Shown here piece by piece: positions 45,564-56,961 of a DNA stretch of 64,000 nt (position 1 is the stretch's first letter; each line of letters begins with the position of its first letter). The stretch comes from Sorex araneus (taxonomy: Eukaryota > Chordata > Mammalia > Eulipotyphla > Soricidae): the NCBI RefSeq assembly GCF_027595985.1, contig NC_073305.1, positions 83,175,126 to 83,239,125 on the forward strand, given 5' to 3'. Position numbers and translations under genes: made by a program. The notes under the pieces were generated by a model. It was given only the letters and a program-made list of their open reading frames with translations. It had not been told where the DNA came from and searched no databases.

Positions 45564-45732
45564 TTTTCTTTTTGGATTACACTCAGTGATGCACAGGAGT
45601 TATTCCTTGGCTCTGCACTCAGGAATTAACCCTGTCGGTGCTCAGGAGACCATATGGGATGCTGGGAATCGAACCCGGGTCTGCCACATGCATGGCAAAC
45701 GCTCTACCCGCTGTGCTATTACTCCAGCCCCA
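45564..45732 (-). mobile_element. SINE type I
   Basis: Antisense type I SINE; target duplication CAAGTTATTCCAATTTT (45547-45563) and CAAGTTATTCCATTTTT (45733-45749). Confidence 0.92.
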
Positions 45733-45749
45733 CAAGTTATTCCATTTTT

Positions 45750-46283
45750 ATAGGCCATAATTTTTCTCATCTATAATGAAAGTAAAGATAATACCCAATG
45801 ATAACAGAGTGGTTAGGATTAATTTATGTAGCATATTCAAATTATGTTGACATTAGTACCAATAAATGATGATATAGCATGCCTTAAATATAATGGGATG
45901 TTTTCTTTTAAGGCAATTTTCTTTTTCTGTTTGTAGAGAGTTTACTTTAAATATATTGATTTGATCTAAGTTTCCATCCATTCATCTATTAAAGAGGTGA
46001 TGAACTTTAACTAATAACATATTTAAGGATAACAGCAATATTTAAGAGAGATTTGCTAATTAAATACTGGTTCTGAAACAGAGGACTATAATTTTATGCT
46101 GAGAAAGCATACCTGGTGTTCATCTAATGTGTTAGTATGTTTTTCTCAAAGGTTTTTTCTACACACTTTTAGTAAAATTTCAATGTATATATCACTAATA
46201 AATTATTTGAGGAGTTTAGTTTCAAAGTCAAGAACTGGAATAAGAACTATTTAATCAGGGTAAACACACATTTTCATAACACC
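45750..46283. other. Unannotated stretch
   Basis: AT-rich, nothing recognised. Confidence 0.35.
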
Positions 46284-46523
46284 ATAGCACTGTCGTCCCC
46301 TTGCTCATCGATTTGCTCAAGAGGGCACCAGTAATGTCTCCATTGTGAGACTTGTTACTGTTTTTGGCATATCAAATACACCACGGGTAGCTTGCCATGC
46401 TCTGCCCTGTGGGCAGAATACTCTCAGTAGCTTGCCAGGTTGTCCAAGAAGGATGGAAGAATCGAACCTGGGTTGGCCATGTGCAAAGCAAATGCCCTAC
46501 CCACTGTGCTTTCGCTCCAGCCC
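46284..46523 (-). mobile_element. SINE type II, full length
   Basis: Antisense type II SINE with head at 46523 (GGGCTGGAGCGAAAGCACAG) and terminal block near 46284. Confidence 0.9.
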
Positions 46524-46559
46524 TTCTATAGTATGTTCCATTTTAATAACTTGCTTAAA

Positions 46560-47030
46560 ATCTTAAAATCACATAATCCAATTTACCACACAACTTGTGT
46601 TGTGTATAAGGATATTGCTAAATCCTTTCACAATCTGATTGCATCCCAGCTTCATAACTATATCTGCCTCAATCTCTCACCTCTCATTTTCATCATGTTT
46701 ACTGTCTTTCTGCTTTTTACCATTAGCCCTGGAGTCTATTCTCAATACAAAAGACTGTTCAAAATCTAAATCTTCTCATATCACAGCCAGAATGCTTACT
46801 CTTATCTCTAATGCCTGATTTTATCAGACTCACTAGCTCTAATATTATTTCTATTCCTATACGGCTTGCTTTAATCTATTTGCTAAATGCCCTAATCTAA
46901 TCCACTGATTGCTATTCTTAACTTGCACTTTCACCATTTAGACACACTTTGGCTCTCTACTCCTACTGGAACACCTCACACACAATGTTGATCCCACTGC
47001 AATACTTTAAGTTCCAAAGGCCCTCCTCCC
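46560..47030 (+). mobile_element. Possible L2 (CR1-like LINE) 3' fragment
   Basis: The C/T-rich text (CTTTCACAATCTGATTGCAT, CTTCATAACTATATCTGCCT, CTCTCACCTCTCATTTTC) has the cadence of the ancient L2 3' end. Divergence is high and the call is tentative. Confidence 0.4.
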
Positions 47031-47068
47031 CATGTTTTTACTAAAAAAATAAGTAACCACACGTCTTT

Positions 47069-47700
47069 TTCTCCCTCGAGGGAGCAATATGACGCCCACT
47101 ATAGCCATGCTGCCAGACTCCGGACCAGGCTGTTTCATTCAGGGCACCCTAGAAGGGGGCAAGTGAGAGCCCTCTCCTCCCCAAAGGACCCAGCCCCGGC
47201 AGCCGAAAACCTCCAGAACCCAACCACTGCCATGCTCAAGGCCACTCCCCACATGCTTGGGCCGAGCCTCACGCATGAGTAAAGTCTGTCCAAACCCGGG
47301 TAATGCAGAACTTTTTGACCCTGGACTCTGGGCTCAACAAAACTGGGAGCGGAGATTTTCTGCCCATTTCCCCCAGTCTCCTGAGACCCAGGAGTCATGC
47401 CTATAAGCCACCTCCTGCATGCACCAGATAATCTCATCATCGGCCACCATCCAAATCACTTGGATTTCTCTCCCAGAAGGGAGCAACATGACACTCGCCA
47501 TAGCCATGCCACTGGACTCCAGGACAGGCTGTTTCACTTGGGGTGCCCCAGGGGGCGGGGTGGGTGAGAGCCTCCCTACCCCAAGGGTCCAAGCCCTGGC
47601 AGCCGAAAACCTCCACAATCCAATTGCCACCACACTCAAGGCCGTTCCCCACACGCTCTGGCCAAGCCTCATGCATGAGTGAACATATCCATGGACTACG
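47069..47700. repeat. GC-rich tandem repeat, 399-bp period, about 1.6 units
   Basis: GGGAGCAATATGACGCCCAC at 47080 recurs as GGGAGCAACATGACACTCGC at 47479. Both units continue with CATAGCCATGC, CAGGCTGTTTCA, GGCAGCCGAAAACCTCCA, CTCAAGGCC and CCAAGCCTCATGCATGAGT-like sequence. A diverged relative lies at 60890-61290. Several short overlapping frames on both strands show no protein family. It could be an L1 5' UTR monomer, an LTR fragment or an unnamed family. Confidence 0.85.
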
Positions 47701-48044
47701 TGGCCGCAAATGTGGCCACCTCATAAGACATTCCCTACCCATTCTCTATATGTACCATGCCACATTTGATGTGGTGCAAACAGTAGGCAACAAATCAGAG
47801 GGAATTATATATTTATGTATATATACATATTTTCATATATATACATGCACACACACAAAAGTTCACATCACTCAACTTTTAACAAAATGTTTATGATATC
47901 CTAAAGATTATCTTAATGGCCCCTGACAAAATAGAACAATCTTCACAGTTTCCTCTGTGGATACTGTTTTGGAACATTTTCAGCAGTTTTTCATAACAGA
48001 CAATATAAAATATTTTATTTCTGTTTTGCTTGGGACAAGAATTG

Positions 48045-48180
48045 GAGCTTGGGATGGAAATATCCCAAATTTGGTGGTGCGAAGGTGTAATGGTGGTGGG
48101 ATTACTGTTTGAATATTAAATATAATCAAATATTGTGAACTACCTTAATTAAAAAAAATTTAAAAAGTAAGTAACCAGTG
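48045..48180 (+). mobile_element. Possible old L1 3' tail
   Basis: GAAATATCCC..TTTGGTGGTGCGAAGG..GTAATGGTGGTGGGATTACTG..AACTACC.. then A-rich sequence resembles an old L1 terminus. Confidence 0.4.
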
Positions 48181-48246
48181 AATGCTAAACAAAAAAAAAT
48201 TTTTTTTTGAATTGAGATTTTTTGATTTCTCATGACTTGTTCTCTT

Positions 48247-50391
48247 TTTTAAAATTTAATTTATTTTTTTAATTAGTGAGTCACAATGAGGGTACAGTTA
48301 CAGATTTATACATTTTTGTGGTCATGTTTCCCTCATACAAAGTTCGAGAACCCATCCCTTCACCAGTGCCCATTCACCACCACAAATAAACCCAGCATCC
48401 CTCCCACGCCCCAATCCCATCTCCCCCCACCTCACCCTGCCACTATGGCAGGGTATTCCCTTTTGTTCTCTCTCTAATTAGGTGTTGTGGTTGAGTGGCC
48501 ATTGTTATTCAGTCTCTAGTCTACATTCAGCACACATCACACTTCCCCCACGTGGCCTCCAACCACATTTTACTTGGTGCTTTCTTCTCTGAATTGCCCT
48601 CTTGCCAGAATTTGAGGCCAGCTTCCAAGCCATGGAGTCAACCTCCTGGTACTTATTTCTAATATTATTGGGTGTTAGTCTCCTACGCTGTTATTCTATA
48701 TTCCACAGATGAGTGCAATCTTTCTATGTCTGTCTCTCTCTTTCTGACTCATTTCACTTAGCATGATACTTTCCATACTGATCCACTTATATGCAAACGT
48801 CATGACCTCATTTTTTCTAACAGCTGCATAGCATTCCATTGTATAGATGTACCAAAGTTTCTTCAACCAGTCATCTGTTCTAGGGCACTCAGGTTATTTC
48901 CAGATTCTGGCTATTGTAAATAGTGCTGTGATGAACATATAAGTGCAGATGTCATTTCGACTATACATTTTTGCTTCTCCAGGATATATTCCCAGCAGTG
49001 GTATTGCTGGGTCAAATGGGAGCTCAATTTCTAATTTTTTGAGAAGCGTCCATATTGTTTTCCAAAAGGGCTGAACCAGTCGGCATTCCCACCAGCAGTG
49101 TAGAAGGGTCCCTTTCTCCCCACATCCTCTCCAACAGCGGTTGCTTTTGTTCTTTTGGATGTGTGCCAGTCTCTGTGGTGTGAGGTGGTATCTCATGGTT
49201 GTTTTGATCTGCATTTCCCTGATAATTAGTGATGTAGAGCACTTTTTCATGTGCCTTTTGGCTATTTGTATCTCTTCTTTGGGAAAGTTTCTGTTTATTT
49301 CTTTGCCCCATTTTCTGATGGGGTTGGATGTTTTCTTCTTGTAAAGTTCAACCAGTGCTTTATATACCCCTGATGGGTATTGGGTGAATATCCTTTCTCA
49401 TTCTGTATACTGTCTTTGTATTCTGATCACTGTATCTTTTGTGGTGCAGAAGCTTTTTAGTTTAATGTAGTCCCATTTGTTGATCTCTGTTTTTACTTGG
49501 TTGGCCAGTTGCATGTCATCTTTGAAGATACCTTTATCTTCAATATCGTGGAGGGTTTTGCCGACCTTGTCTTCAATGTACCTTATGGATTCTGGTCTGA
49601 TGTTGAGGTTTTTAATTCATTTTGATCTGACTTTTGTTTATGGGGTCAGATCGAGGTCTAAGCCCATTCTTTTGCAGCGTTGGACAACCACAATGCTGCA
49701 TTGGTTGTCCAGTTGTGCCAGCACCATTTATTAAAGAGGCTTTCCTTGCTCCACTTCACATCTCTTGCTCCCTTATCAAAGATTAGATGATCATACATTT
49801 GAGGTTGTGTGTAGGGATATTCCACCCTGTTCCATTGGTCTGTGGCTCTGCCTTTGTTCCAGTACCATGCTGTTTTAATTGTTACCGCTTTGTAGTAAAG
49901 GTTGAGATAGGGGAGGGTGATGCCTCCCATCGTCTTTTTCCCAAGAATTTTATTAGCTATCCTTGGACGTTTGTTGTTCCATATGAATTTTAGAATTGCT
50001 TGATCCATTTCTTTGAGGAATGTCATGGGTATCCTTATAGGGATCGAGTTGAATCTTTATAATGCTTTGGGGAGTATTGCCATTTTGACAATATTGATTC
50101 TCCCTATCCATGAGCAGGGGATACATTTCCATTTCCTTATGTCCTCTTTTATTTCATTGAGTAGCATTTTATAGTTTTTTTTTGTAGAGGTCTTTTACTT
50201 CCTTGGTTAAGCTGATTCCGGAGTACTTGATTTTCTGGGGCACGATTGTGAACGGGATTGCTTTTTTCATGTCCCTTTTCTCTGTCTCATTGTTTGCATA
50301 TAGGAAGGCCATGGATTTTTGGGTATTGATTTTATAGCCTGCGACTTTACTGTATAAGTCTATTGTTTCTAAGAGTTTCTTAGTAGAATTG
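48247..50391 (-). mobile_element. 5'-truncated L1, 2.1 kb
   Basis: The minus strand holds the ORF2 segment downstream of the RT active site ([53 protein letters not shown]), broken by several frameshifts, followed by a 3' UTR and tail (poly T at 48247-48275). Target duplication TCATGACTTGTTCTCTT (48230-48246) and TCATGATTTGTTCTCTT (50392-50408), 16 of 17 identical. The 3' UTR is of the same type as the L1 at 33.9 kb. Confidence 0.95.
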
Positions 50392-50469
50392 TCATGATTT
50401 GTTCTCTTATGAGAAGAGTTTTAGTCTCTAGATAATAGTACTTGCTTCTCCTATATAAGCCAAAAAGCT

Positions 50470-50690
50470 TAAATGCAGGGTCCTGAAGACAGCTCAGGAG
50501 GTTGGGCCAGATGCCTGACATTTATGTGCAAAGACTTGAGTTTGATCATCAATGCTGCATTTTCCCCAAACTCTGCTGAATCACTGTGTCCTGCCATTGA
50601 ACCATCCAGCACTATGGGCTGAGTACTTCTAGAAGTTGTCTTGAAGTATCTAAGCATTGCTTTAAAGGTCTCCCCCCAAATAAATAATGC
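50470..50690 (+). mobile_element. Old SINE
   Basis: GTCCTGAAGACAGCTCAGGA … CTTGAGTTTGATCATCAATG resembles an eroded tRNA-like head with B box; the body is poorly preserved. Confidence 0.5.
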
Positions 50691-51680
50691 TTAAATATAG
50701 AGTATAATTATAAGATGAAATTTCTCATTAGTCTTTTCAAGGTCACTTCTATTGGATGTGATTCATAAATAATAGAAACAATTGATTCCATAAGAGGCAA
50801 AGTTCATCAGGCAGAGAAAGGCATACTATTATGTGAGGTAGTTACAAAGTATGTTCCATAAATGGTAATTGTAGTTGTATTGATCTAGAAGCAGAGATCA
50901 CTAGAAATAAATATCAACTACCTAAGTAGAATATATAAACAGTATGACTAGATTAGTTTGAGAAATGCCCATTTCCTGCTATTTTGGTTTAAATACATTT
51001 ATGCTATGAAAACCAATTTGAGGTTTTGGTTCTTGTGGGCTGAAATATTAGGGCTTTCTGTGTATGCTTTTATGATTATCAGAATAAAATATGATAGTGC
51101 CATTTTTAGCTTGCTATTATCTCTGATGGATGTCATCCTAACACAATTGCTTGTATAGCATATGTCAGAAATAAGTCACGCTTGTCTAAAACAGCTATTT
51201 CACTAAGCAAATCAGGCAATATTCTGGATATGTGTCTCAAAATGACTTAAAATAGATAAGGAACTAAAATAAATAAACTGATCATAAAAATGGTATAGGT
51301 AGAACTATTATTACTCTTTATTTAATCTCGTCTATTATAATTAGAAAAGGCTACACTAAAAGTCATTCAAACCTCTGGACAATAAAGGGACCAAAAGGTG
51401 CTTTGTATTAGTTATTTTGTTTTCATTTCTTCTGCCTAAAGCATTTTTATTTCTCTATAACCCATTTTTAGTACAGAAGAACTTTGTTTTGCCTAGCTTA
51501 TCAGGGTAAAATTACAGCAGAAGTTACCAAAATCAATTTGTTTACTTCTGGGTAGCTATATTCTGTGAAAAATAAATTTTTTATAAAGTTAAATATTAAA
51601 TTTGGAAAGCAGTAAGGTTTTGATCATTTAAATTTTTTTCTCTTTTATTCTTTTCCCTGATAAGCTTTACTTATTTCTGA
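50691..51680. other. Unannotated stretch
   Basis: AT-rich, nothing recognised. Confidence 0.35.
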
Positions 51681-51695
51681 CAAAAATATATCTCA

Positions 51696-51878
51696 GGGCC
51701 GGAGCAATAGCACAGCGGGTAGGGCGTTTGCCTTGCACGCGGCCGACCTGGGTTCGATCCCCGGCATCCCATATGGTCCCCCAAGCACTGCCAGGAGTAA
51801 TTCCTGAGTGCAAAGCCAGGACTAACCCCTGAGCATCACTGGGTGTGACCCCCCCAAAAAAAAGCAAAAAAAAAAAAG
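51696..51878 (+). mobile_element. SINE type I, young copy
   Basis: Near-consensus type I SINE with a perfect target duplication CAAAAATATATCTCA at 51681-51695 and 51879-51893. Confidence 0.96.
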
Positions 51879-52079
51879 CAAAAATATATCTCAAACTTAG
51901 AATGAGTTTAGGAATTAGGGATGACCTTCTATGACAATTAAGAGATCCATTCATTAAGGTAACTTATTATTCATTACCATATGCACCAAATGAAGGAACA
52001 TCAAAATATACAAAGCAAATATAAGATTGCTTTATAGTATGGAATATAATACATGTATAATATAATACATGGCAACAGT

Positions 52080-53000
52080 ACAAGTAGAAACTAACTTCCT
52101 GCTGACTCTTAGTCAACCAGACAAAAAACCCTAAGAAAAATAGATTTAAATAAGGAGTTGAAAAAACTGGATTTGATAGACATTTGCAGGGCTATCTAAC
52201 CCCAAAAACCAAATATACATTCTTCTTTACATCAAACATTCACAGGAATAAGCCATATACTTGCACATCAAATTAATGTTTATAAAAACATGAAGATTGA
52301 ATAAAATGCTATAAATTTCTAAATTAACACATAAAGACAGCTAAAAAAACAAACTTCTTTAGCTTAATAAGCAAAATAATGACTATTAGTCAGTGAAGAA
52401 ATCAAATAAGAAATAGTTATTCTTGGAAGCACGAAAATAAAGAACCAGGCTATTCAAACATGTGGAGCATAGCAAAATGCAAAGCTAAATGTTCATAAAC
52501 ATATATGCTTATATCAATGTATAATTAAAAATCTTAAATAATGTAACCTAAGATTTTAAGAAACCAGAGAAGAAAACAGAAAACTAGAACCCTAAGCAGC
52601 AAAAAGGCAATATTAAAAATGACAAAATTAAGTATAACTAGACAACATGAAAGACCAATTAAGTAAAGTTGGTTCTTTGAAATAAATTTACCCTTTTGCA
52701 TGGCTAAGGAAAAAAACAAAAAAAATTTACCACAAGGATTAAAAGTTAAAGGAATCATTTATAACAGATGCTAACACAAAATATTGTGAGACTACTATTC
52801 ACAATTTTATGCTATAGATTAGAGCACTTGAAGAAATTAACAAAATTTCAGAATCTTATATTCTCACAGGAATGAATCAGTAAGAAATAGAAAACCCAAA
52901 TAGGTCAATTATAAGAAAGAAAAATAAACCAGTAATTCCTTCTAAAGAAAAAAATAACCTAAGTATGATGTATTCTTAGTGAGTTCTACTAAACCTAATA
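52080..53000 (+). mobile_element. Ancient L1 ORF2 (endonuclease end to RT start)
   Basis: An eroded series in the correct L1 order: GATTTGATAGACATTTGCAG, CATTCTTCTTTACATC, AAGTTGGTTCTTTGAAATAA, TGAGACTACTATTCACAATT, GAATCAGTAAGAAATAGAAA, TAGTGAGTTCTACTAAACC. No frame remains. A short (AC)n run at 53010-53025 and SINEs interrupt its end. Confidence 0.6.
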
Positions 53001-53087
53001 CCTATACTACACACACACACACACAAAGAACTGTACGTCAGAAAGAGAACCACCAATACAGGATGATCTTATATGAGGTGGTATGTA

Positions 53088-53198
53088 AAGGGGAGATGGT
53101 ACAGCATGTAAGGCACTTGCCTTACATAAGGCTGACCTGGATTTAATTCCTATAACCCCATATGTCTCTCCTGAGCACCCCCCCTCCAAAAAATCAAC
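53088..53198 (+). mobile_element. Old SINE
   Basis: GGGGAGATGGTACAGCATGT … GACCTGGATTTAATTCC and ATATGTCTCTCCTGAGCACC; a degraded type I head and body. Confidence 0.65.
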
Positions 53199-53218
53199 AA
53201 GAAGAAATAGACAATACC

Positions 53219-53418
53219 CACTGTAGTACTGTCTTCCCGTTGTTTATCGATTTGCTCAAACGGGCACCAGTAAGGTCTCCATTGTGAGACTTGTTACTTT
53301 TTTGGCATATCGAATACACCTAGGCCAGGCTCTGCCATGTGGGAAAGATACTCTCCGTAGCTTGCCGGGTTCTCCAAGAGGGAGGAAGGAATCGAAACTG
53401 GGTCAGCCACGTGCAAGA
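53219..53418 (-). mobile_element. SINE type II lacking head start
   Basis: Antisense type II body with B box (GTTTCGATTCC at about 53390) but the first part of the head is missing. Short GACAATA flanks at about 53209 and 53417. Confidence 0.82.
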
Positions 53419-53429
53419 CAATAAATATC

Positions 53430-55175
53430 CAATAAAAAAAAAATAGCAGATTCTTACAACAGAAATAAGGCTACCTTGAGTAAGAAGACGAGAGGGTCCT
53501 CTGAGGACTGTGGTGGAGGTACATTGTCACTTTGGTGGTGGACACTATGGCACTATGGGCAGTATGGTAACACTGTCCCACCAAAACATTTGTACTCCTG
53601 TCAACTTTTACCTCAAAATAATTAATTTTTCCAACCATATTAAAAATTCCAATATATTTCTTAGTTTACAGATTTATATGCTTTAATTCTCTTTTGCTGA
53701 AAGCAATATCACCTTTTCCCCTACCATTTGCTTTTTATGGTAGCAATGTCAATGATTACACACATGAACTGACGTCCTGCAGCTGTTTTTGTCTCCTTCC
53801 ATTCCTAACCCCTGAAGTCTCAGGAATAGGTTTATCTCTGGAAGTTGGGAAGATTTGAGTTCAAGCTTTAATAATATCTTTTATAGCAGGTAAATTGTGT
53901 TTCAGAGAGAATCACATCAGAAAGCATGAAAGGATTATCTATCTCGACTCTAATGAGGATAACGTTATAGATGGCTTCATGTGTTCTAGGCCTGATAGCT
54001 CCATTCAGATTTCCTCAAAGTTTTCTCTGAAACCTGAGTGGGGAACCTTATTTCCACAAAGGACCACTTAGATAGTTATCATATAATTCCAGGCCACACA
54101 AGACAAGAGAAATAGTTTATGAGAGGCTTTTAAGAAGCATATCTATTTGCCTTATCAAATGCCAGGGGTAATCTACACAATTTCATACGCCTAACATAGA
54201 CAGGGCATTCTCCACCCCCCCTTGAAGACTTAATTTCTGATATTACCAAAATAAAGTGTTTGCTACAATGCCAGAATATAAGTTTTTCTAATTTTATAAT
54301 TTCAAGTACATTTTTTAGCTGTGACCACACTGTTTATGTTCTTGGTTGTCAATTTGCTCTTACTTGAGCATATTATGCAGTTGTTGAGTTTGGTCTGTGA
54401 TTTAGTTCCACTGAAGGGATTACTGTGTTATTGTTTCCATCTATCCTGTTCGTCTTCTTTTCTGTGTGTTCATTTTTGGTCAAAGGAGGAATTTTGAAGA
54501 TGTGTTCATTTCTGGTTGAAGGAGGAATTTTGAACAATAAAATTGTGTTAGTGAGGCCACATGTCACCTTCAAGTTTTTAAGTCTGCATCTAACATTCAT
54601 TTCTATGCAAACTCCCATGTTTTTCTCCTCTTGTAAATATTTCTGGTCCAATTAGCAATTTCTTTTTTAGTGTTAAAGTAGAAGGGCAGAGCTGAGTTTG
54701 CACTTATAACTGTAGTTAATTACACAGCTGTGTGCTGAATTTATCGAGGATCTTATTTGTGAAAAACTAAAGCCTACTTCTCCGGTTTAAAAACTCTCCC
54801 CAATGTCACTTTTATTAAGGGACTCAAAATAAGTTTTGGCCAGACTTTCTAGAGGTATTTCTTAGAGCCAAATCTCTTTGTCTTTTATTTATTTCTACTG
54901 GAAATAGCATTTCCTCTTCCCCCATAGTCCTTGCCAGTGTTAGAATGTCCTCTAAAATTCCTTGCAACTTATTCTCAGAATTTCTTTTAGCCAATAAGAT
55001 TATTTAAGTTGTGGTATAAAATGCAGCATTTTCTTGACTGTGGCCATTTACATTGTTTCAATAAAGTTTCAAATATTTGATGTTGAACTGCAGCATTTTC
55101 AGTAATAATACTGACATCATTATAAAACATATTGTAGGAAAAAACAAAACAATTATGTTGAAAGTTTATGAATAC
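53430..55175. other. Unannotated stretch
   Basis: No gene recognised. About 53500-53640 (GTCACTTTGGTGGTGGACAC..) may be an old L1 tail. A 36-bp tandem duplication lies at 54465-54536. Confidence 0.35.
54465..54536 (+). repeat. 36-bp tandem duplication
   Basis: TGTGTTCATTT.TGGT.AAAGGAGGAATTTTGAA occurs twice back to back (54465-54500 and 54501-54536) with three mismatches. It repeats 12 residues in a short open frame with no known homology. Confidence 0.85.
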
Positions 55176-55177
55176 AA

Positions 55178-55342
55178 GTTTGTATGTTTTGGGATCCGTA
55201 TCCAGCAATGCTCAAGGGTTAGTCTTGGCTTTGCACTCAGGTATTACTCCTGGTGGTGATCAGGAGACAATATGGAATGCCAGGGATCAAGCCTGGTTTG
55301 GTGCAAGTCAATTGCCTTAACCACTGTATAATATCTATGGAA
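55178..55342 (-). mobile_element. Old SINE
   Basis: Antisense diverged type I SINE (GGATCCGTATCCAGCAATGC … GGGATCAAGCCTGGTTTGG). Confidence 0.7.
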
Positions 55343-55683
55343 CCAATATTAATTCGAGTTATAAATCCAAGAAACAGATACAAATATAGCCTTTTATCCT
55401 ATTACTATGTATGTTCTCATCATCATACCTCTATATGCTGTCACCATAGAAAATAACAGTTCCAGCTTATGGTAAATATTGTCACCTTATTAATATTGAT
55501 TACTCATCCTGGGAGATTATATACTCCATTGGGGGTACTTGAATCTAAAACAATCCAAGTACCATGTGTGAGCTCTAAAATTCTATAGTGAGAATTGCTT
55601 TTAATAATTTAAATGTTTTTCAGTAATTTTTCACCTACTGATAAAATAGTTATCAAATGAAGTCTATAAGAGTATGCTTGATT

Positions 55684-56687
55684 CCAAGCCATGGAGCCAA
55701 CCTACTGGTACTTATTTCTACTATTCTTGGACATTAGTCTCCTATTCTCTTATATTCCACAGATGAGTGCAATCTGTCTATGTCTGTCTCTCTCTTTCTG
55801 ACTCATTTCACTTAGCATGATACTTTCCATACTGATCCACTTATATGCAAAGTTCATTACTTCATTTTTTCTAACAGCTGCATAGTATTCCATTGTATAG
55901 ATGTACCAGAGTTTCTTTAACCAATCATCTGTTCTCGGGCACTCGGGTTTTTTCCAGATTCTGGCTATTGTAAATAGTGCTGCGATGAACATATAAGTGC
56001 AGATGTCATTTCGACTATACTTTTTTGCCTCTCTGGGATTTATTCCCAGCACTGGTATTGCTGGGTCAAATGGGAGCTCAATTTCTAATTTTTTGAGAAT
56101 CGTCCATATTGTTTTCCAAAAGGGCTGAACCAGTCGGCATTCCCACCAGCAGTGTAGAAGGGTCCCTTTCTCCCCACATCCTCTCCAACAGCGGTTGCTT
56201 TTGTTCTTTTGGCTGTGTCCTAGTCTCTGTGGTGTGAGGTGGTATCTCGTGGTTGTTTTGATCTGCATCTCCCTGATGATTAGTGATGCAGAGCACTTTT
56301 TCATGTGCCTTTTAGCCATTCGTATCTCTTCCTTGGGAAAGTTTCTGTTCATTTCTTCACCCCATTTTCTGATGGGGTTGGATGTTTTCTTCTTGTAGAG
56401 TTCAACCAGTGCCTTATATACCCTTGATATCAACTCCTTATTGGATGGGTATTGGGTGAATATCCTTTCCCATTCTGTAGACTGTCTTTGTATGCTGGTC
56501 ACTGTATGTTTTGCGGTACAGAAGCTTCTCCCATGCTGGGGAAAAAGGTTGCTCAGATAGAGAAGGGAACACCAAGTAAAATGTGGTTGGAGATCCCGCC
56601 CGGGAAGGGAGATGTGTGCTGAAAGTAGACTCGAGACTGAACACAATGGCCACTCAATACCCCTATTGCAAACCACAACAACCAACT

Positions 56688-56743
<56 letters not shown>

Positions 56744-56945
56744 AAAGGGATTACCCTGCCACAGAGGCAGGGTGAGGTGGGGGGGGATGGGATGGGGGGA
56801 AGGGATACTGGGTTTATTGGTGATGGAGAACAGGCACTAGTGGAGGGATGTGTTTGTGAACATTGTATGAGGGAAAAACAAGTTCTAACATGTGTGAATC
56901 TGTATCTGTACCCTCATGGTGATTCACTAATTAAAGAATAAAATA
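55684..56945 (+). mobile_element. Twin-primed L1 insertion with inverted 5' part
   Basis: The 3' part (about 56534-56945, plus strand) is an L1 3' UTR and tail. The 5' part (55684-56530) is the preceding L1 segment in the opposite orientation (the ORF2 C-terminus, ending [18 protein letters not shown] at 55750). The two parts abut at about 56531 and together cover a nearly continuous L1 stretch. The whole unit is bounded by a perfect 16-bp target duplication, AAGAGTATGCTTGATT (55668-55683 and 56946-56961). The 311-codon minus-strand frame 56685-55750 spans the inversion junction and is a fusion artefact. Confidence 0.93.
56691..56738. repeat. (GA)24 microsatellite
   Basis: A pure GA run inside the L1 3' UTR, where other copies in the window have only AAAGAGAGAGAT-like sequence. 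Confidence 0.97.
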
Positions 56946-56961
56946 AAGAGTATGCTTGATT

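Noticed and set aside
47135..47896. Overlapping frames of 87-117 codons near 47.1-47.9 kb
   Set aside because: They lie on the GC-rich tandem repeat in several frames on both strands, with no conserved frame between units.
55750..56685. 311-codon minus-strand frame
   Set aside because: It joins antisense L1 3' UTR to the ORF2 C-terminus across a twin-priming inversion; it is not a gene.
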